From: Porphyra umbilicalis
Lineage: Eukaryota > Rhodophyta > Bangiophyceae > Bangiales > Bangiaceae
DNA: 64,000 nt
Assembly: GCA_002049455.2 (NCBI GenBank)
Contig: KV918807.1
Span: 62,001-126,000 of the forward strand
Direction: 5' to 3'
Shown: positions 33,431-43,691 of the stretch, in pieces
How positions within the stretch are numbered: the first letter of the stretch is position 1
Layout: each line of letters opens with the position of its first letter
Translations under genes and position numbers: made by a program
The notes under the pieces: generated by a model
Database searches by the model: none
What the model was told of the DNA's origin: nothing
Seen by the model: only the letters and a program-made list of their open reading frames with translations

Positions 33431-35000
33431 CAATCATTACCCCTTGCTCCGTGCAACTCTCGTCGTGCTCGCCACTGCAGCTGGTGATCGCGCTCCATCA
33501 GGAAGGCTCGCGGTCGACGCGTCTGCCACCGCTTCCGTGCAGCTGTCACGGTGGGTGAAGGTCGCCTGCGACTGGAAACGGCATAGAACCCATCCCCTCA
33601 TATCCCTCCGCAGTTTCCCCCCGCTCAGCACCGCCAGGCGCACCTGCACTACCCATCGCCGACGAAAAACGTACAACACCCATTCGGCATGCCCCTCGCT
33701 CTTTGCCGTCGTGGAAAACCCCACAGAAACACCGCATTATTTACCCAGTCCTACAGGCACAACGCCGTTCCACTGCAGCGGTTTTATTAGCCGCGACGCC
33801 CGGCGGCATCGAGCAGGCGCCCAACAGGTTGACCCTGTACGTGTGCACAGGTTGGTCGACTGCTGTTAGAGGGGCCTTTAGGTTTGGCGCGCGTCATGGA
33901 GTTGGGGTTGACGCCCGTCGTGGCGTTGGGGTTGACGGTATGCGCGGCCGGACATGGCTGCGCCCGCTACCGATCGGTGGGTCGAGCACCAGTGGTGCCG
34001 GTGGCAGGTCGACGTCACTTGCCCTCAACACCCCCACCCCACCCCCATCACCCCCCCCGGAATATCGACACCCCCAAACCGCAGCTCACACTCCCCCCAC
34101 CCTCGCCCCCCACTCGCATCTTGGCCGCATCAGTGAGAGCGAGCGCCGGGAGCAAGTAGCCGCAGAAGGTTGCAGTCCTCGCCAACGATCAACACGTTGA
34201 TGAGGAACGTCGCCGCGTCGGCGCCCCACAGGTCCGCCGCCGTGCCGCTCCAGAGGCCCAAAAACACAGCCACGCTTGGCGGCGCCGCAGACGGTGGGCA
34301 ACAGCAGGCAGCCAACTACTGGTGCGTGTGGGCGGGGGGAGTCGGCGAGGCTGCAGTGTCCACATCCATCTTGGAGGGGGGGTGCCCCCCTGCCCCACAA
34401 CATTGTGCTGGGGGTCGCCGACGGCGCGGCGGCGGCGTGGCAGCGCCCGCCGCCGACCAGCTGGCACGTCTAGTGCCAACGGTGGTGGCGGCAGGCCGCC
34501 GCCACATGCCGACCCCGCCCCCACCAACCCCCCCCGGAAAGCAACCCCCCCCGGACCGCGACCCCGCCGCGGATAGCCACGCCCCCACAACACAGCCCAC
34601 CACCACCCCCCCGCACTCGCCCCCCCAACAGGTGCACGGTGACCGCCGTCTGGTCGCCGTCCGCCAGGTCCGCAGCCATGCCGCCACAGAGGGTGAACCG
34701 CGCCCGGACGTCCGGCGGTGCTGGCGGCGTCGTGCGGCAGTGTGCCGTCGGCTGCCGGAACGTGTGGGTGCGGGGCGCGATGCGCGGCATGCGCCGGCGT
34801 CGCCGACGCTGCTGAGGCGTGCCACCAACTAGGCGTGCTTGCCGCGTCACGACTCCTCCCCGCAGCCGCGAGTGCGTCCCGCTGCCGCAACCTCCCCCCC
34901 CGCCTTGCGCACCCAGCTGCAGCGCTGCGGTTGCGGCTGGGTGAGGGAGAAACCGGCGGCCCCCACTCTGCATTCGCTTCTGGATCCCACTTACCTGCGA
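33431..35000. other. 3' part of the hAT element, possibly with captured antisense gene pieces
   Basis: About 1.5 kb between the transposase stop and the right end, GC- and C-rich in the middle. On the minus strand two related exon-like pieces occur: one at ~34250-34130 reading SGTAADLWGADAATFLINVL, and one at ~34710-34630 reading RARFTLCGGMAADLADGDQT then AVTVHLL. I do not recognise the source gene. Confidence 0.35.
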
Positions 35001-35162
35001 CTTAAAGTATTTGATTGGAGTATAAATCATCGGTCCTGATAAAAATCGGTGGGTGTTGATTAAATCAATAAAAATCGCCCCATACGGTTTAAAATCGAAG
35101 GGTGATTTAAATCACAAAAAAATCGGGCCCACTTTTGATTTAATCACACCTCTGCTCATTTC

Positions 35163-37318
35163 ATTCACTGGCGGTCAGTATTTATCTGTTCTCCTGTCGC
35201 TTAGTCTTCCAGTTGCCGTCTGTCCTGGTCTGTGTGGTTTGGTACGCTGTTCTTGGGGGAACGGCAGGTCCTGATATTGCATGCTGATACACTTGAGCTC
35301 TTCGTGCAGCCAGCTTGCGCCTGGGGTTAAAACCGAAGACAGTCATAATACATAGCCATTCCCTCGCTCCAGAAGAACAAGAGCAGGGTGCCAAACCCAA
35401 AGAGCCCAACACACCAAAACAGACTCAAAAAACAAAAACAAGACTGCAGCCGACCCGCTGTAACACGCAGCGGACGGATGGAACACCTCAAGCGGTCTCC
35501 AGCACAGAAAGTACAGGACGAGTAGCAAGCCAGCCGCCAAATTGCCACCCCCTGCCACACAACGCAGGGATCGCTGTCTGCGGCGCCCGGAATGATCACT
35601 TCCAGCGCTGCGTTTCTATCTAGACTGTCGGCAAACCCCTTGCCGGACGGGGCGGAGGAGGATGTCCTCACCGCCCGCACCACACCCGAGAGTAAAGGGT
35701 GAAAAAAAGGGGGATGGTTCTCTCAGCTACTTCACCCGCCCCCTCCGGCACCCGGGCTCGCCCCGCACCGCTATGTATAATGACTCCTGGCCTCTGCCCG
35801 CACACAAGCGCGCCCCGCTCACCCGCACCCGCCGCACCCACCGCGCCCCTCAGGGCACCACTGAGTGGGTCCCAGCTTGTCCATCCCTCCGTCGGCCACA
35901 GCCTCGGTGGGTGTCCATTCGCCTAACGCCCCAGGCCGCAGCCTCGGCGTGGCACCGCTCGTCCGCCCCCGCAGGCCACGGTCTCGACCGGGTCCACTCG
36001 CCCAACGTCACAGGCCGCAGCCTAGGCAAGGCACCGCTCCCCGGTGGGCGGCACTTACGCCAACCTTGGCTTCAGGCGCCGCTCGCCCTGGCGCCCTAGG
36101 CCGGGGCACCGCTCGCCAGCTCACGTGTTGGTGGGGGGTCGCGCGTCGACATCCCCGTTGGTGCCGGGCGACGCGCCAGGTGCGCTGGCTGCTGCCGGCC
36201 CATTGCCCTTGCCGCCGTCCCGCGCGGGCATCCCGTCTGACACAGACGCGTCCCCTGGCTCGCGCGAGCGATTCGGGCGTGTTGGCGCCGTTAGCGGGCC
36301 ATGGTGTTGTCCACCTGCCGCTTCTTTTGCTTGTTGTGCTTGAAGGACCGGCAGATAAACGGAGCGCTTCACGGGATACGGGCGGTGGAGCGAAGCGTCA
36401 TGGCTACTTTGGACGCGCAGCTGGAGGCTGCCGTTGTGCGGTCTCGGGATCCTCGCTCGAGCAGACGGCGTGCGCTGGCTCAACAGCACCGCGCCTTGGC
36501 ATTCGCGCTCGCACTCGGCGCCATCCACGGTCTGTCAATGGGACGTGTCAATCTCGATCGGTTCGTGTCTTTTGACTTTCTGCTCGCCTGGTAGTTGGGC
36601 ATTCTAAGGCTGCTGACGCAGGCAGCGCTCCGCTCACTGTGCCACGGCCGCGGCGGCGCCCGACTGGGATCTGTGGCTGACACGCTTGATGCCCGCAATT
36701 TGTGTGCCTTCCACATCGGCCGAAAGTGCCAAGCTACTTCGGTAGCACCTCGGTATGCTCAGAGGGAGCGCTCCTGCGTGTGTTTCAGTTGACAATGGGT
36801 GTGATTATGTCGGCGGACGCGTAGTGGACGTGACTGGTTCTTGTGGTGCACATGACATGGTTTCTCCGTTGGTGAGAGGGCTGACCACCGTTTCCCTTGC
36901 GCTGCTCGTGTTCTCAGTTCTTTCATATCCATTGCATTGTATTCTCGACCATTACCCCGTCCCTGGTGCTCTGTCTGTGCGACAGATGCTCAGGCCACGA
37001 TAGAGGGCCGAAGCTGGCGGCACTTCAGTATCATCTTGCCTTTTCTGGTCTCCCGTGCTCTCGGCCCGCGCGTGGCTACAGAGCCAGCCGACTTGCATCT
37101 TGTCGGCGCTCCATTCGCACCCACTGGTGCCATGTTTCAGGCGAGTTCGGCTGGCTCAGACACCGAAGGGGCTGAATCGGACGCCGACAGTGAATGGCAG
37201 TCAAAGGCTGTTGTCGACCACATGGATGCAGACGCGACAATGCCCGTATCGTATGCTGGGCTCCCCGTCCCCGAGGCCATAAACACGCAGGCCTCTCGCT
37301 GTGAAACCGGTTGACAAT
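35163..37318. other. spacer right of the hAT element
   Basis: No clear gene in 2.1 kb. Moderate GC up to 35650, then GC-rich. 37140-37310 reads a plausible acidic stretch (SDTEGAESDADSEWQSKAVV) that may belong to the transposase relative that follows. Confidence 0.4.
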
Positions 37319-38203
37319 GAAGGCACCGAGGAGGAGATCGACAACGAAGTGGACGCCACCGAGCCGCATGGCTTCGGCGGCGACCTCTGCCACGCGGCTG
37401 GTGGTGAAGGCGTTGTCGCCAACGGCAACGGCAGATGGGGAGCCGACGGCGGGGCGGGCCCAGGAGGTATAGTCAGTCTTGGCGGCGATGCTGATGGAGC
37501 TTCCACAATGGAGGAGAGCACCGAGGCGGGCGCTGGTCGTGGGGCGGGCGCGCCCCGTGAGGCACGCATCGCACCTGCTCGTACCAGTGACATCTCTTTC
37601 AATGGCCGCGGGAAGCGCGTGTCGATCGCCAAGCTCCGCCACATCCCGGCGCTAGCCAAGGTTGGCGACGCGTTGGGTGGCGACGACGTCGCTTGGGTGA
37701 CACTGCACGACACGGCACGCATCGTTGCCCGTTTGGATACGGGTGCTCCTTTGGGAGAACAGCACCAGCGCGCCACCGCAAGCTTCTTTGGGAAGCCGTT
37801 TTCTCTTGTGCGCTATGAGACATCCACTGGAGGTGTCGGTTGGGGCCGCGTGCGCCTCGTTATTCGATCCATCGGACGTCAGCGCCGCAGCTTCGTGGTG
37901 CTGCAGCGCATGAGGCGCGTCGAGCCGCGCACGGGCTGCGTCATCTCACGCTTTGGGTGCGTGCGCGGGGAGCGTGTTTCGGGGCGGGTGATGAAGCCTA
38001 CCCCGCCATGGAGGTCGTCGATGCCGGCTGTATGTATCACGCCGAGGACATAAAGATCGACCGGTTGGACTTAGGGGACCGACATAGCCTGCGGGCGACG
38101 CCAGGCGACAGGCCATTGACGAGCGACAAGCGACGGGCGTCGAGATATTTTACGAGTGCCTTCTATCCCTGGACGTCGCGTGCGTTGACACGGGGACTGT
38201 AAA
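37319..38203 (+). pseudogene. C-terminal remnant of a second Plavaka-like transposase
   Basis: The last ~290 residues resemble the C-terminal domain of the 24.4-29.4-kb transposase: RRSFVVLQRMRRVEPRTGC and VISRF match REVLVVQRMELADHRRTC and VLSQF. AYPAMEVVDAGCMYHAEDIK matches FPALDLVPISNVVRLEHV, and SRYFTSAFYPWTSRAL matches ERFFTNVFFPWTTNSI, with the stop at the same place. The frame changes once near 37981-37988 (a G-rich stretch), so this copy is broken or mis-sequenced. The catalytic part is not seen upstream. Divergence is high, so it is a different lineage, not a copy of the neighbour. Confidence 0.6.
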
Positions 38204-38600
38204 AGTCGAGGTGGTGTCGTTTGTGTGCGCGTGGGCTGGGGGTCATCTTAATGCATTGAACCGCCGTTCTTTGTATTGCAGTGTGGGAATTGACTACGTC
38301 TGATGGCTTTAGAGACTTTTGCAACCGATTTATCGTTAGCTTTGTGGGTTCTCTTGCCGCCACGTATGCCACGTACTTTGCGAGAGGCACAGATAGTCAC
38401 GATTGCGATCTCATTTGTGGCAGGATCGGTCCATCCTGCGTCGACTTCGTGACGAGGGACGGTGATCGACGCAAGCAACGTGTAGACATAAGCCCTCGTA
38501 CGTGGCATGATTAATAAGATTTACCCGGAGCGTCTCAGGACTGCTGCGCCGAGCACGGCCATCGTCGCAGCGATCTGACAACCGCACGATTCGCGCATCC
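38204..38600. other. spacer before the 87-bp satellite
   Basis: Moderate-GC sequence with no gene. It may be the 3' flank of the broken Plavaka copy. Confidence 0.4.
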
Positions 38601-38606
38601 CAGGTC

Positions 38607-39435
38607 GGTGTCGGCGGCGTGTCGTCGCCCGTGCTCGTGCGCGTGTTGCTGTGCGTGGTGCCCGCGGCGGAGTGCCCCCCCCGCTTCCGACTCGGTGTTG
38701 GCTGCGTGTCGTCGCCCGTGCTCGTGCGCGTGCTGTTTATCATGGTGCCCGCGGTGACGGTGGAGTGATCCCCCCCTCTCCGGATCGGTGTCGACGGTGT
38801 GTCGTCGCCCGTGCTCGTGCGCGTGTCGGTGTGCGTGGTGCCCGCGGCAGAGTGCCCCCCCCGTTTCCGACTCGGTGTCGGTGGCGTGTCGTGGCCCGTG
38901 CTCGTGCGCGTGTTGCTGTGCGTGGTCCCCGCGGCGGAGTGCCCCCCCCGCTTCCGACTCGGTGTTGGCTGCGTGTCGTCGCCCGTGCTCGTGCGCGTGC
39001 TGTTTATCGTGGTGCCCGCGGTGACGGTGGAGTGCTCCCCCACCTTTCCGGATTGGTGTCGACGGCGTGTCGTCGCCCGTCCTCGTGCGCGTGTTGGTGT
39101 GCGTGGTGCCCGCGGCAGAGTGCCCCCCCCGTTTCCGACTCGGTGTTGACGGCGTGTCGGCGCCCGTGCTCGTGCGTGTGTTGGTGTGCGTGGCGCCCAC
39201 GGCAGAGTGCCCACCCCGTTTCCGATTCGGTGTCGGCGGCGTGTCGTCGCCCGTGCTCGTGCGCGTGTTGTTGTGCGTGGTGCCCGCGGTGGCGGCGAAG
39301 GCCGCCCCCCCTTGCCGACTGGGCGTCGGTGGCAGGCATCGCCCGAACTCGTGGGCGTGTTGCTGTGCCTGGTGCCCACGGCGGAGTGCCCCCACGTTTC
39401 CGACTCAGTGCCGGTGGCGTGTCGGTGGAGGCGCA
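38607..39435. repeat. 87-bp satellite with a three-unit higher-order pattern
   Basis: The line gtcgtcgcccgtgctcgtgc recurs at 38621, 38708, 38801, 38888, 38975, 39069, 39156 and 39243, with weaker copies after. Spacings are 87, 93, 87, 87, 94, 87 and 87, so every third unit is 6-7 bp longer and a ~267-bp higher-order repeat results. Both strands are open in several frames because of the repeat, which is not evidence of coding. Confidence 0.9.
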
Positions 39436-39438
39436 CGT

Positions 39439-40290
39439 TTATCTGGCGTCTGAGAGGGGAAGCCGCTGACATTGAGGATTTTTCATGAGCGTCTTCACGG
39501 TGCTGGCGCTCTTTCTTCTTGCTCTGTTCTTCTTTTCCTGGGCTTTGACTACGAGTTCAACGTGTCGGGGTGCTCGGTTGGCGTTCAACGTGTCGGAGGG
39601 GGGGGGTGTGTGCGTAGACGTGATCGTCGGTGCCGTGTCGACGCCGTCGCCGGTTTCGACGAGCTTGGAGGCGGTGCAGTAGGAGCCGGCATCGGCCGCA
39701 ATTTTGAGCCCCACATCCAAGTGCAAGTCGCCGTAGGCGGCGGTGTGCGCGTCCTCGGCGGTGTCGCCCGAGGAGTGCAACGTGTCGGGTGGGTCGGGTG
39801 GGTTCGTGCACGTGCTCTTCGGTGCCGTTTCGACGCCGTCGCTGGCGTCGACGTGCGTTGAGGTGGCGCTGTAGGAGCCGGAATCGGCTGCACGTCTGAG
39901 CTCTACCTTCAAGTGCAAGTCGCCGTAGGCGGCGGTGTGCGCGTTCTCGGCGGTGTCGTCCGAGGAGTGCAACGTGTCGGGGGGGTCGAATGTGGGCGTG
40001 GAAGTGCTCGTGGGTGCCTTGTCGACGCCATCGCTGGTGCCGACGGGCGTCGAGGTGGTCCAGCAGGAGGCCGTGTCGGCCACCAATTTGAGCTCCACAT
40101 CCAAGTGCAAGTCGCAGTAGGCGCCCGCGTGCGCGTCCTTGGCGGTGCCGCCCGAGGAGTGCAACGTGTCGGCGGGGTCGGGTGGGTGCGTACACGTGCT
40201 CTTCGGTTCCGTGTCGACGCCGTTGCTGGCGTCGACGGGCGTCGAGGCGGTGCAGCAGGAGCCAGCGTCGGCCGCAATTTTGAGCTCCAT
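39439..40290 (-). CDS. repeat protein built from 64-residue units (possible gene)
   Basis: 283-codon frame starting MELKIAADAGSCCTASTPVD. It consists of about four 64-residue repeats, each with lines like DPPDTLHSSGDTAEDAHTAA and YGDLHLDVELK, followed by a basic tail (KAQEKKNRARRKSASTVK). The DNA period is 192 bp (marker gtgcaagtcg at 39721, 39913, 40105 and near 40297). A further unit lies upstream of the start in the same frame, interrupted by a TAG between DGDL and SQMELK. Because 192 is a multiple of 3, the frame is preserved through the array, which fits either selection for coding or chance. Substitutions between units look mostly conservative. I do not recognise the family. Confidence 0.4.
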   Translation of the reverse strand: MELKIAADAGSCCTASTPVDASNGVDTEPKSTCTHPPDPADTLHSSGGTAKDAHAGAYCDLHLDVELKLVADTASCWTTSTPVGTSDGVDKAPTSTSTPTFDPPDTLHSSDDTAENAHTAAYGDLHLKVELRRAADSGSYSATSTHVDASDGVETAPKSTCTNPPDPPDTLHSSGDTAEDAHTAAYGDLHLDVGLKIAADAGSYCTASKLVETGDGVDTAPTITSTHTPPPSDTLNANRAPRHVELVVKAQEKKNRARRKSASTVKTLMKNPQCQRLPLSDAR

Positions 40291-40427
40291 CTGCGACTAC
40301 AAGTCGCCGTCGGCGGCGGCGTGCGCGTCCTCCACAGTGTCGCCCACGGAGTGCAACGTGTCGGGGGGGTCGGGCGGGTGGGCCATTGCGTTTACCGCGG
40401 CCGGTCCCTTCGCAGTGTGCGGGCGAC

Positions 40428-41525
40428 ATGAGCTCTTCTGATGATGAGGCGGCGATGCAGTTGGGTTCTGATGGCGGGCAGCGGGACGCGGACGCGGCCC
40501 TCCCGGGGACAAGTGCCGTGATTGACGACCCTCTGTCCCCCAAACCTCCTGTTGAGGAAGAGGTTGTCTAGGTGCCTACCCCGAGCAAGAAGAGGCGGAC
40601 GTGGCGGGGTGCGGAAGCGGACCTGATGTGCGCGACGGCGGTGACGACCGTGGGGGCACATCTAGCCGCGTGGGGACAAGGCGAGAAGATGTACGAGAGG
40701 GCGGCGGCTCTGTTCAACGAGAAGCCGTCCCGGCCATTCGATACAACCGCAAAGAATATCAAGGATCACTTTTCCAACATGATCAAGAACTTCAAAAAGA
40801 CCGACGGCGTGGCGGCGTCTCGGAGCGGAGCGTCAGAAACGCAGACGGAGGTGGACGCCCTACTCATGGACGCCAGCTCCGCCATGGAGGACAGCAAGCT
40901 GCTAGCCGCGGGGGCCAAGGCTCCACAGTCCAAAAAGGACAAGGCACTCCTGCGGGCGGGCGAGACTGTGCGACGGTCTGCTTTACAACGTCTCTCTGTG
41001 CGGCGTGCGGCTGCTACGGGACCTACGTCCGCGGCTGCCGCCGGGGCGGTAACTCTCTCCGATCGTGGGGCCGAGGGGGGCGACGGTTCCGGTGGTGATC
41101 GGTCTTTCCGTCGGCCACACAACGGAGAAGATGAAGCGGAGGAGGAGGATGATGAAGGGGACGCTGATGGACCATCTGCGCATCTGGAGGTCTCCCCCCG
41201 CCCTGTGGATTCGCGTCGACGCCGACGGGAGGAGGCGCAGGACGAAAAAGATAAGGCTGTCTTTGAGATGATCGAGCGGAGCGTGAGCGAGCGGAAGTCG
41301 GCGGAGGATAGGCGCGCAGCGGCGGTGGAGCGGCGCCCCAGGCTGGAAGAGAATCGTTTGCAACACGAGAAGCTGGTGCATGAGCACGCGGTGGCGGAGT
41401 GCGCCACTTCCGAAGCAGCCCGAGCGCAAGCGGCTGCAGCAGCAGCTGCCAATGCTGCCGCGGAGAGAGCGGAGCGCGCTCGATCCATGGAGCTATTGAG
41501 CGCTCTGATTCTCCGGGTGACGTAG
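40428..41525 (+). CDS. PIF/Harbinger Myb/SANT-like accessory protein
   Basis: From the ATG at 40428 the frame reads an acidic leader (MSSSDDEAAMQLGSDGG), meets a TAG at 40569-40571, then reads TPSKKRRTWRGAEADLMCAT and GEKMYERAAALFNEKPSRPF, a Myb/SANT-like trihelix of the kind found in Harbinger partner proteins. A basic/acidic middle and a C-terminal Glu/Arg/Ala coiled coil follow. The TAG may be real decay, or it may be the AG of a short intron ending TTGTCTAG, in which case the gene is intact. Harbinger transposition needs this DNA-binding partner to bring the transposase to the ends. The gene lies tail to tail with the transposase, the usual Harbinger layout. Confidence 0.65.
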
Positions 41526-41661
41526 AGTGTGAGGGGGGAGGGCTGCCGTACCTGAAGGGGTGGAGTGTCGCGGGGGGGGGGGGGGGGAAGCACTTCAGAG
41601 ATGGACTGGCGGCGCCGGAGGCTTAAAGAATATTTATGGGTACGCATCTACACTGCCACAA

Positions 41662-42867
41662 TCAAGGCAGATTCAAGTATCTCTCCAGGTCGGGGGGATC
41701 ACAGCGAAAAAAAGTAGCAGTCTGGTTCCCATACAGACGAGTGCGCACGTTCCAAAGCAGAGCAGTACAACGATAGACGAGCGCTGCTGGGCCTTCACGG
41801 ACCTTGAGCTTGCGTTTAAAGTCCAAACTTGTAAATGTCTGCTTGACCTCTTTGTACCCCCACTCGACAGACACGCGTACGCGTGCCATGTCGGCGTTCT
41901 GGGCCTCTTCTTCAGCGTCCGCCTCGCCCTCCAAGAGGGTTGGAAAAGCAACCTGCATCCACGGTCGAATCAAGTAGGCCTTGTCTCCGTAGATGCAGTA
42001 CTGTACACCCCCAATTCTCAGGCCGCCTTGAAAAATGTTGTCCATGCCCGCCTCTCGATACATCGTGACGTCATGTCGCCGACCCTCCACCGGCCCAAAC
42101 AAGTGGAAAATCAAACCGTCGGGCGTCGTTACGGTCTGGAATTTCAGCACGTGAGTCCGCTTATGGCCACTGTAGATACTGCGCTGCAGTGCGCCGCCAG
42201 GACGCGCCACAAAGAGGCCAGTGCCGTCGATAAAGCCAACGCAGTTGTCCAGCCCCCCGCCCTTCTCTAGCACATGCTGCGCGTACATGGCCGCCCGCTC
42301 CACCATTCAGTCTCCTCGCCAGGCGCACAGCAGGTTGCTCCAGCGGATGTCCAGCTGCTCGATCGTCTCGTAGAATAGATTGCATAGGGAGGAGCTTGAA
42401 CGACCAAACAGGGGTTCCAGGTCACGCCAACGCGCCGGGGACGACATGCGGCGGAGGACAACACAAATTCCCTCCACGGCCGAGGCCGTATGGCGGCGGC
42501 GAGAAGAGCCGGCCTGGACGTCTAGCAGGCCCGCCACGCGGCTCAGGTCGGCAGGTTTGAAGCGAAAAAGAGAGAGTGCTTGCTCGGTGGAAAACGAGTT
42601 GATGTTGAAAGATGAGCATCTCACAGCCCTCGTGCGAGCCACGCACCGCACAAGGTCGCGCCGCACCCGCAAAAACCGAAAAACAACCGGTGCCAACTCT
42701 ACTACGTCCTCCCCGTCGTGGAGCCGAACGAGAATCTCACGGCGCAGGCGCCGCCGGTCCAGTCGCCGGCGACCGATGGAGTAGTCCGTAATGGCGACCA
42801 TGGCGACAGCGGTGGGCGACAAGATGCAGTGCGTGGGGGGTTGAGCGGCAGCGCCGTGTGGCATCAT
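41662..42867 (-). CDS. PIF/Harbinger DDE transposase with one in-frame TGA
   Basis: Minus-strand frame of 402 codons from the ATG at 42867. The N-terminal half has a helix-turn-helix-like segment (LEPLFGRSSSSLCNLFYETI). The C-terminal half is a DDE_Tnp_4 nuclease: VGFIDGTGLFVARP (first Asp), HVLKFQTVTTPDGLIFHLFG, GRRHDVTMYREA, YGDKAYLIRPW (second Asp) and VSVEWGYKEVKQTF (Glu). A single TGA at 42309-42307 separates WRGD from MVERAAMYAQHVLE in the same frame. All three catalytic residues lie after it. Without read-through, only an incomplete protein is made. Terminal repeats and the TWA target duplication were not found. Confidence 0.85.
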
Positions 42868-42950
42868 GGGATTGGCATATTGCGGGTGACTTACGAACGA
42901 ACAGTTCCGGCTCCTTCTGTCATTCCCTCGCCTTCTCACGAAGAAGCGTT

Positions 42951-43691
42951 AAATCTGTTGCCAAAAGTCAACTCTCAATCGTGACTGCAATTGATTTATG
43001 GTCTGGCCCTTGTCACCAACTAAAGGTCTATTCCATGCATTTAGGCGCACGAGGAAAGGGTTTTCCCTGCTGTTCTATACTTTTGATAACCATGAGAAGC
43101 AAACAGAACTGGTCTCCGTGGCATGGGTACTCAAGGGAAAAAAAGTAGGCGCCCAAATGATCTTGTAGCGCTGAGATACACCTCGGTGTTTCTCTGTCCC
43201 TCCAGAATCGCGCCGTTTTCTTAGTCTCTGCCGATCCGGAACTGGCTCTGCCCAATTTCTGATGCAAGACACGTATTAATCCGATCTGGCATCCCATGGA
43301 AATGCACTTTCTCTCGGCCGGCTACGAGCAGCATCTGCCCCCCACCACCACCGCCCATGTTGACCAACGGCCACAAATGTCGTCCAAACTTCCCCACAGC
43401 ACCGATGACACGCTTTTTGTTGCCCAGCCACGTCGAGTTACCGCCTGCAGCGTCATCCGCGGGCCATTTCTTCCACATAAAGGCGTTCAAGACAACGGTG
43501 GGATTCAAGGAAAAGCGTCTATCTCTCAAGCCTGTGGTAGTAGCCGCCTGAAAGTGCGTCATAAAAAAGCTGATGAAGTAGGCCCCAGGATGCGTTCATG
43601 CGGAGCGCCAACGCTCGTTCTCACGCGCCTTAATGCGTGGAATCGACCTTTAGTCACAAACGCTTGCCATAAATCAGTTGCCAAAAGTATC
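42951..43691. repeat. ~0.7-kb element with long imperfect terminal inverted repeats
   Basis: About 85 bp at the left (42987 onward: ttgatttatgg ... ctaaaggtctattccatgca) are found inverted at the right end (tgcgtggaatcgacctttag ... ccataaatcagttgc, 43633-43686). The 18-bp line aaatctgttgccaaaagt at 42951 also recurs directly at 43674 with one change. The inside holds no recognised protein. It may be a MITE or a non-autonomous partner of the adjacent Harbinger genes; the family is unclear. Confidence 0.6.

Larger units (their letters stand above)
30964..35154 (+). mobile_element. complete autonomous hAT DNA transposon with 8-bp target duplication
   Basis: The element is 4191 bp. It starts CAGAGATGT (30964) and ends in the complement of CAGAGGTGT (35154). 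It is flanked on both sides by the identical 8-bp target duplication ctcatttc (30956-30963 and 35155-35162). Short terminal repeats starting CAG and 8-bp duplications define the hAT superfamily. AT-rich subterminal zones at 30980-31055 and 35010-35150 carry repeated gatttaaatca and gattaaatca motifs, likely transposase-binding sites. The transposase frame inside is intact. Perfect duplications and an open frame suggest a recent insertion. Confidence 0.93.

Noticed and set aside
38535-39472. 286- and 353-codon Thr/Arg/His-rich frames across the 87-bp satellite
   Set aside because: Generated by repeat units without stops; 87-bp units keep the frame but the 93-94-bp ones alternate, and substitutions show no coding bias by eye.
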